Shown: positions 59,198-64,000 of the stretch, piece by piece
How the letters are laid out: every line of letters starts with the position of its first letter
How positions within the stretch are numbered: the first letter of the stretch is position 1
Assembly (NCBI RefSeq): GCF_002127325.2
Contig: NC_035433.2
Location: forward strand, 81,906,079-81,970,078
Reading direction: 5' to 3'
From: Helianthus annuus
Taxonomy: Eukaryota; Streptophyta; Magnoliopsida; Asterales; Asteraceae
Length of the DNA stretch: 64,000 bases
Made by a program: the position numbers and the translations under genes
The notes under the pieces: generated by a model
Told to the model about the DNA's origin: nothing
Databases searched by the model: none
What the model saw: the letters and a program-made list of their open reading frames with translations, nothing else

Positions 59198-62100
59198 ATG
59201 GTAAGTGACATAATCCATTTCTGTTTACGAATCGATGTTGGTTATTCAATCTATCAAGCTGTATTCATTCGTCTGTTTTCTTTATGATTCTTCTCATCGT
59301 TGGTTTGTTAGTTTGATCTGTTAGGGTTTTTACGTATCTGATATCACATTATTTCGTGTATACGTTAGTGTTTGATTAATTGAAGTTATAGTTTCTGTAA
59401 ATTGATGTAGTTTTTTTATCATTTTTGTGTATAATTTTGTTGATGAAAAATTAGTAGTTTCTAAAAAAATTAGGGCTTTTTGAAATTTTATGTTTCCAGA
59501 TTAAAAAAGGTTTTTAGTGAAACATAATTTGTGTTTGTGATTAGGCTTTTATGAATTCAACTGTTTTATTTTCTTATGTATATTTGTTGCTCATGCTTTA
59601 TAGTGAAATTACTATCTAGGTGAAATTTTAACATTGTTATGAGGTGCTAAACGGGTCGGGTTTGCGGGTTGTCGGGTCCAACTTGATCCGAAAACTTTAT
59701 ACGAACCGAACCCGATGGGTTGACCCAGACACGACACGTTCAACTTGATTTTTTTTTTCAAATTAATATATTAAATTCTTTTTTTCACTACAAAAAAATA
59801 CAAATGTATATAAATTATAAAACCTTTTGTTAATCTCTCTTTGTAAGTTATAATTATGCATTAAATACACACCTAAATTATGACATAAAAGATAATGTAA
59901 AAAATATAAATGGGTTAAACGGGTCAACTCGTCAACCCGACCCGTTTAGCTAAATGGGTTCGCGGGGTTCAACTTGAAATTGACCCGAACCTGTTTAGAC
60001 TAAACCTAAACCCACGTTTTTGTGTCAGGTTCGTGTCGTGTCAGAAATTCACACCCCTAGTTATGAATCATGTTCTTATAAGTTTTTATATCCTGACATT
60101 AAACCAATATATTACAGCGTTTCAGTTTTTACTTTCACTCTTGGTGTTTATGTCTATCCGTGGTTATGTTTTGTCTATATACATTTGTTACTACACATTT
60201 GGGGTTTTTAATGCATATTTTTTGTTGTTTTTAAAGGCTTTTGTCAAAGGCCAGAAGTCAAGATCATACTAGAAGAGGTTTCAAGTCAAGTTTAAGCGAA
60301 GGAGAGGTGAGAATTAACGAATATCAATCTATTAGCCTCACTTATCTTCTTTTGCACTTTTGCATTGTTTACACTATGCTCACTATTATTTTTTTAATGC
60401 ATATTTTTTGTTGTTTTAGGTGGACTGATAAAGCCCTAAGGGGCTTCAACCACACCCTCTAACCTTAGACCACTCGTAATGGTTAATGCCCCATAAAGCC
60501 TTTTCAAAAAGTTGTAATGGTTAATGCCCCTTTAATGTCATTTCATTCATTACTTTCCTTTTTTTCTCTCCTTATTGGGCATTATTCTAGAAATGCCTCA
60601 ACCTTTTCATGCCCATATAATGCCCCATGGGAATGATATGAGGGCATTATCAAAGCCTTTCATGCCCCTATAATGCCTATTACCAATAGTCTTACAAAAA
60701 AAATCCGAAACATGATTTTTTTATATTTTCAATCTTTTTCTTTCCCCTAAATGAGACTCGGAAGAGAGTGTAACCCTCTAGAGTTTAAACACATTTGATG
60801 AAATCAGTATTCTCCCGATGATGAAGCTTCTCCGGCGACCTCTCTCCCTACTCTTCTCCGCCTCTTTCTCCACGCTTCCGCCGGTTCCATCACCATCTTT
60901 AACATTCTTGCAATCCGTACTCAACCAAATCAAACATCTCTCAGCAAACCCAAAACACTACCCATCTCTAACCACCTTAGACTCACTCCTAACCAATACC
61001 CACATGTTAAATCCCGCTACGTCTCTCATAATAATCGATTACCTCACCCAAATCAACAAACTTTCCAGAGCAAAAACCCTAATCTCACACTTAAACTCAT
61101 CAGGAACCGTAAGTCAACCCTTTCTATACAGTTTACTCTTCAGTTTCTTACTTAAAGATAGTCCCATTAATCACATTGAATCTTTATGGGCAGACATTTG
61201 TGGGTCTGTAAAAAGATTGAATTTCTCCTTTTCAGATTATGTGATTCTTGTTTGTAAGTTTGATGAACTTAGTGAAGTTAAAGATGTTTATAACAGGATT
61301 TTTATGGATGGTGGGAGTTATTGTTTGGAGAGACAAAGTTATGTTGCTTTATCTGCAGCTTTGTGTAGTTTAAATGAGGGAATTTTAGCGAAAAAAGTTG
61401 TGAATGAGATGTATGATAAGGGTATAGTTGTTGATAATTGGACATACTTTTCGATGTTTCGATGTTTTTGTCGAAATGGGGATTTCGATGAGGCGGATTT
61501 GGCGTTGCGGAAGCTTGTTAAAAACGGGTTTGTTGTTGATATTTGTGTATACGGATCGTGGATCGATGGTCTTTGTAAATACGGGAAGTATCGTGAAGCC
61601 GATAAGTTGTTTAGAAAGTTTTTAAAACGGGGTTCGGTGAAAAAGTTTGGAGAGGAAAAGAAAGTGTTAAAGGAGGGTAGACGAGCGATTTTTCAGTTAA
61701 ACTGCGAGGGTGTTGTTCCGGAACTAATGGCGTATGAGTGTTATTTTCGTGCTTTGTGTAATGCGATGAAACTTGATGATGCGGAAGTTTTGTTGAAGAA
61801 GATGATGAGTGGTAGAGCTTTGCCGGAAACTTGTGTTTACGGGTCGTTTATTAAGGCGCTTTTTCGAAGCGGTAGGGATGAAGATGCTATGAAGTTTTTT
61901 AAAGTTCAAAGGAAAAAGGGGTTGGTTCGTGTTGATGAAATTGTTACGTATTTAATCATGGGACTATGCGAAAACGGGAAAAGTGATGATGCTTTAAGGT
62001 TATTTGACGAGATTTTGACGGTTAACGGTTTTGTAAACGGTTCATATGTTTGTAATATCATATTAGGCGGTTATTGGAAGCACGATGGTGTGTCGAAAGC

Positions 62101-63954
62101 GGAACTTTTCTTTGAGAGATGGCGATCGAATGAAGTGAGGTACGGGAAACTTGACGTAACAAGTTACACTATCATGTGTAACGGATATTGTAGCGGGAAT
62201 GATGTTCAAAAAGCGGTAATGGTGTTTGAAGAAATGTTGAAGAGGAAAATGACGGTCAATGGAGCGTTATACGAGCGAGTTATAAGATTGTTATGTGATT
62301 GTGGTCGTGCAAATGAAGCGTTTCGGTACTTCAATGACATGATTGAAAATGGGCATTTGGTTTTCTGCAAGAGATGGCGAACGATCTTCCAATCGGTTTT
62401 TAGTATCGAAGGACATCGTGTTTCAATTGGATGTTGAGGCGTAAAATATTGTTAACCATAATCAATAACCGAAACTGTAAATTAGCCGAAATTCTGGATT
62501 TGTGTTTAATAAAACCCTAACCGAACGCGTAAGTTAGTTTTTGTTTTCGAAAGATAGATATTTTTTTATTTCGATGGTTTATTACTTTAACTTGCAATAT
62601 GCGCCGCTGCACACAACTTAGATTATAGTTCTGTAAGTTACTAAGTCCTACAATTTGTTTACTGTTTATACCATATACTAAAAAGATTATAGGAAGCTTT
62701 AAATAGGAACCGGGTAAAAAACACGCTTATGTTAAATAATAAATCAAACAAACCGATAATAAAACAAGCAAAAAAACATCATAACGTGTATGCGTGAAAG
62801 ATATACTAACTCCTGTTTGGCAATTTGTTGTACCTTTTTATTATTATTGCTAATTTGTTTTTAACATTTTTTTAACTTAAAAACAAGACCCTGATTTTGG
62901 CATATGTTTCAATTCTGCAATATCGTATGCATTAGCTATGCAGTTAATAACGGTGATATATCGGTCCCCTAGTAAAATATCAGTCAGAATATCGGTACCG
63001 ATATTGTCAGCGATAATGAGAGACATAACCGATATATCACCGATATTTGACCCATATAACCGGTATATCACTGAATTATTAGTGTTAAATTGCTATATAT
63101 ATATATAAATTCTGCATTATATTAAAATTACCGATATCTCACCGAGATAACCTATATCTCAAATATCGGCCCTTGACCGATATCCGATATTTTACCGCAT
63201 TAACTGCATAGTGCGTTAGTAGGTAGTAAAATAGCATTAATACACTGACACTAGATTTTTAAAAATAGTAAAAGGTTTTTCTAATAAATTCTGCATTATA
63301 TTAAAATTACCGATATCTCACCGAGATAACCTATATCTCAAATATCGGCCCTTGACCGATATCCGATATTTTACCGCATTAACTGCATAGTGCGTTAGTA
63401 GGTAGTAAAATAGCATTAATACACTGACACTAGATTTTTAAAAATAGTAAAAGGTTTTTCTAATTGGTAATTTTGTAATTTTATAATAAAATAGCTTGCT
63501 GCAAGCTGCTGTTTTATATACACACCAACTGTTGCACCACAATAAGCAGTCTTTTCGATTATTTGTGTATTTATAAATGTTAACTCTCCTTTATGCAGAA
63601 AGCAAATATTGTGTGACATAGAGCTTGTTGCTGCAATACGCGACGAACCACGTATATATTTTTTGTTGTTTTTAAAGGCTTTTGTCAAAGCCCAGAAGTC
63701 AAGATCATACTACAAGAGGTTTCAAGTCAAGTTTAAGCGAAGGAGAGGTGAGAAACAACGAATATCAATCTATTAGCCTCACATATCTTCTTTTACACCT
63801 TTGTATTTTATTATACTATGCTCACTATTATTTTTTAATTGTGATTTGTTTTATTGTTTTAGAGGGTAAGACTGATTACCGTGCTAGAGTCCGATTGATT
63901 AACCAGGACAAAAACAAGTACAACACACCAAAGTATCGATATGTTGTGCGATTT
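59198..63954 (+). CDS. RPL5: 60S ribosomal protein L5, 5' part (continues past window)
   Basis: Large-subunit protein that binds 5S rRNA. Exon 1 is the ATG at 59198-59200 followed directly by gtaagt, as in other plants where only the initiator Met is in exon 1. The intact exon 2 is 63678-63747 ([15 protein letters not shown], then K-F-K-R-R-R-E). Exon 3 is 63863-63954 (G-K-T-D-Y-R-A-R, then [16 protein letters not shown]), followed by gtaagt at 63955. A second copy of exon 2 at 60237-60306 has a TAG stop and cannot be used productively. To make protein, exon 1 must splice over about 4.5 kb to 63678, across a whole PPR gene. Alternatively the exon set at 63.7 kb belongs to another promoter and exon 1 is a relic. 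The residue identity to RPL5 is clear; the joined model is inference. Confidence 0.7.
59640..60062. mobile_element. Degenerate GACCCGTTT/AACGGGTC element in RPL5 intron 1
   Basis: Left gtgctaaacgggtcgggttt and right ttcgtgtcgtgtcagaaatt then cacccctag enclose degenerate gggtt/aaccc words around an AT-rich centre. Non-coding, of the degenerate-motif class. Confidence 0.55.
60237..60306 (+). pseudogene. Decayed duplicate of RPL5 exon 2
   Basis: 70 nt, same length and splice sites as exon 2 at 63678-63747. TAC TAC is changed to TAC TAG (stop at 60270-60272), and the conserved Ala of K-A-Q is Gly. Duplicated intron sequence (atattttttgttgtttttaaag) precedes both copies. The start of intron 2 is also duplicated, to about 60420, after which the copy is cut off. 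Confidence 0.9.
60468..60691. mobile_element. Harbinger/Tourist-like MITE (224 bp, TTA TSD)
   Basis: Ends gaccactcgtaatggttaat and taccaatagtc are imperfect inverted repeats, with TTA on both sides (60465-60467, 60692-60694). The interior is rich in taatgccc words. It lies between the decayed RPL5 exon and the PPR gene. Confidence 0.8.
60818..62437 (+). CDS. P-class PPR protein (539 aa), intact copy
   Basis: Single-exon gene, as is usual for plant PPRs, which bind organellar RNA and help process or translate it. The N-terminus [19 protein letters not shown] is Arg/Ser-rich without acids and looks like a mitochondrial or plastid targeting peptide. Repeats of about 35 residues are visible, for example [44 protein letters not shown] and [12 protein letters not shown]. 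There is no E/DYW editing extension; the protein ends H-R-V-S-I-G-C. A second ATG lies one codon downstream. The whole gene is on the same strand as RPL5 and lies between the two RPL5 exon-2 copies. Its broken sister is at 41791-49892. Confidence 0.9.
   Translation: MMKLLRRPLSLLFSASFSTLPPVPSPSLTFLQSVLNQIKHLSANPKHYPSLTTLDSLLTNTHMLNPATSLIIIDYLTQINKLSRAKTLISHLNSSGTVSQPFLYSLLFSFLLKDSPINHIESLWADICGSVKRLNFSFSDYVILVCKFDELSEVKDVYNRIFMDGGSYCLERQSYVALSAALCSLNEGILAKKVVNEMYDKGIVVDNWTYFSMFRCFCRNGDFDEADLALRKLVKNGFVVDICVYGSWIDGLCKYGKYREADKLFRKFLKRGSVKKFGEEKKVLKEGRRAIFQLNCEGVVPELMAYECYFRALCNAMKLDDAEVLLKKMMSGRALPETCVYGSFIKALFRSGRDEDAMKFFKVQRKKGLVRVDEIVTYLIMGLCENGKSDDALRLFDEILTVNGFVNGSYVCNIILGGYWKHDGVSKAELFFERWRSNEVRYGKLDVTSYTIMCNGYCSGNDVQKAVMVFEEMLKRKMTVNGALYERVIRLLCDCGRANEAFRYFNDMIENGHLVFCKRWRTIFQSVFSIEGHRVSIGC
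62438..63655. other. PPR 3' flank with ATCGG MITE and a partial tandem duplication
   Basis: The flank parallels 49893-51345. The MITE at 62938-63210 matches that at 50812. A segment from taaattctgcattatattaa to tagattttta is tandemly repeated (about 63106-63265 and 63285-63450). At 63655 the homology to copy 1 ends and RPL5 intron sequence begins. Confidence 0.8.
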
Positions 63955-64000
63955 GTAAGTTCTACGTTTTATTCTACAGTACTTTTAAAAAAATAATGCT

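Overview
This window reads as AT-rich nuclear DNA of a flowering plant. The evidence is plant genes interrupted by GT-AG introns, a P-class pentatricopeptide-repeat (PPR) gene, a plant-type ribosomal protein promoter (site II motifs plus telo-box), REM-like B3 genes, plant Helitrons with CTAG ends, a Ty3/gypsy-type LTR retrotransposon and many MITEs. The overall repeat style fits an Asteraceae dicot, but that is inference. Ordinary host genes occupy only a small part of the window.

Region by region. 1-4.9 kb: edge of a 30-bp tandem array, G-rich minisatellite, three MITE-like elements, and the last exon of an At4g08330-like gene on the minus strand. 4.9-14.3 kb: a cluster of Helitrons. A 641-bp minus element (4903-5543) is followed by a plus element (5970-14306) whose first six bases are split from the rest by another plus Helitron (5976-10214). 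The inner one carries a dsRNA-binding-protein exon and the outer one a broken RuvB-like 1 fragment. 14.3-17.85 kb: intergenic DNA, a 1.6-kb Mutator-like element with a perfect 9-bp target duplication, and a MITE.

17.858-38.238 kb is the centrepiece: one 20,381-bp, structurally complete Helitron in minus orientation (A/T insertion, TC start, 7-bp terminal hairpin, CTAG end). Spliced models assembled from the sequence stay in frame from ATG to stop for five genes: a 1745-aa Rep-PIF1 helicase, a 552-aa RPA1-like protein, and three B3-domain proteins (332, 453 and 123 aa). One B3 gene lies near the Helitron 5' end; two lie head-on to the helicase at the 3' end. All three B3 genes share a 5'-leader intron and related C-terminal modules, so they look like an in-element gene family. 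The Rep-helicase and RPA proteins would carry out rolling-circle transposition; the B3 proteins would be DNA-binding accessory or regulatory factors (inference).

38.2-52.4 kb: Helitron-derived and degenerate-motif sequences, then PPR gene copy 1. That copy is a pseudogene broken by a 6.5-kb LTR retrotransposon (41973-48449, TSD AATAC) and two stop codons; a 1.49-kb Helitron-like insertion sits just upstream. 52.4-57.5 kb: a minus Helitron (52465-56879) interrupted by a plus Helitron (52918-56539) carrying a MOB1-like fragment, then a foldback MITE. 57.5-59 kb: tRNA-derived SINEs. 59.2 kb to the end: ribosomal protein L5 with a duplicated second exon. The upstream exon copy has a stop codon. 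Between the two exon copies, on the same strand, lies the intact 539-aa PPR gene (60818-62437), the sister of the broken copy at 41.8-49.9 kb. The gene continues past the window end.
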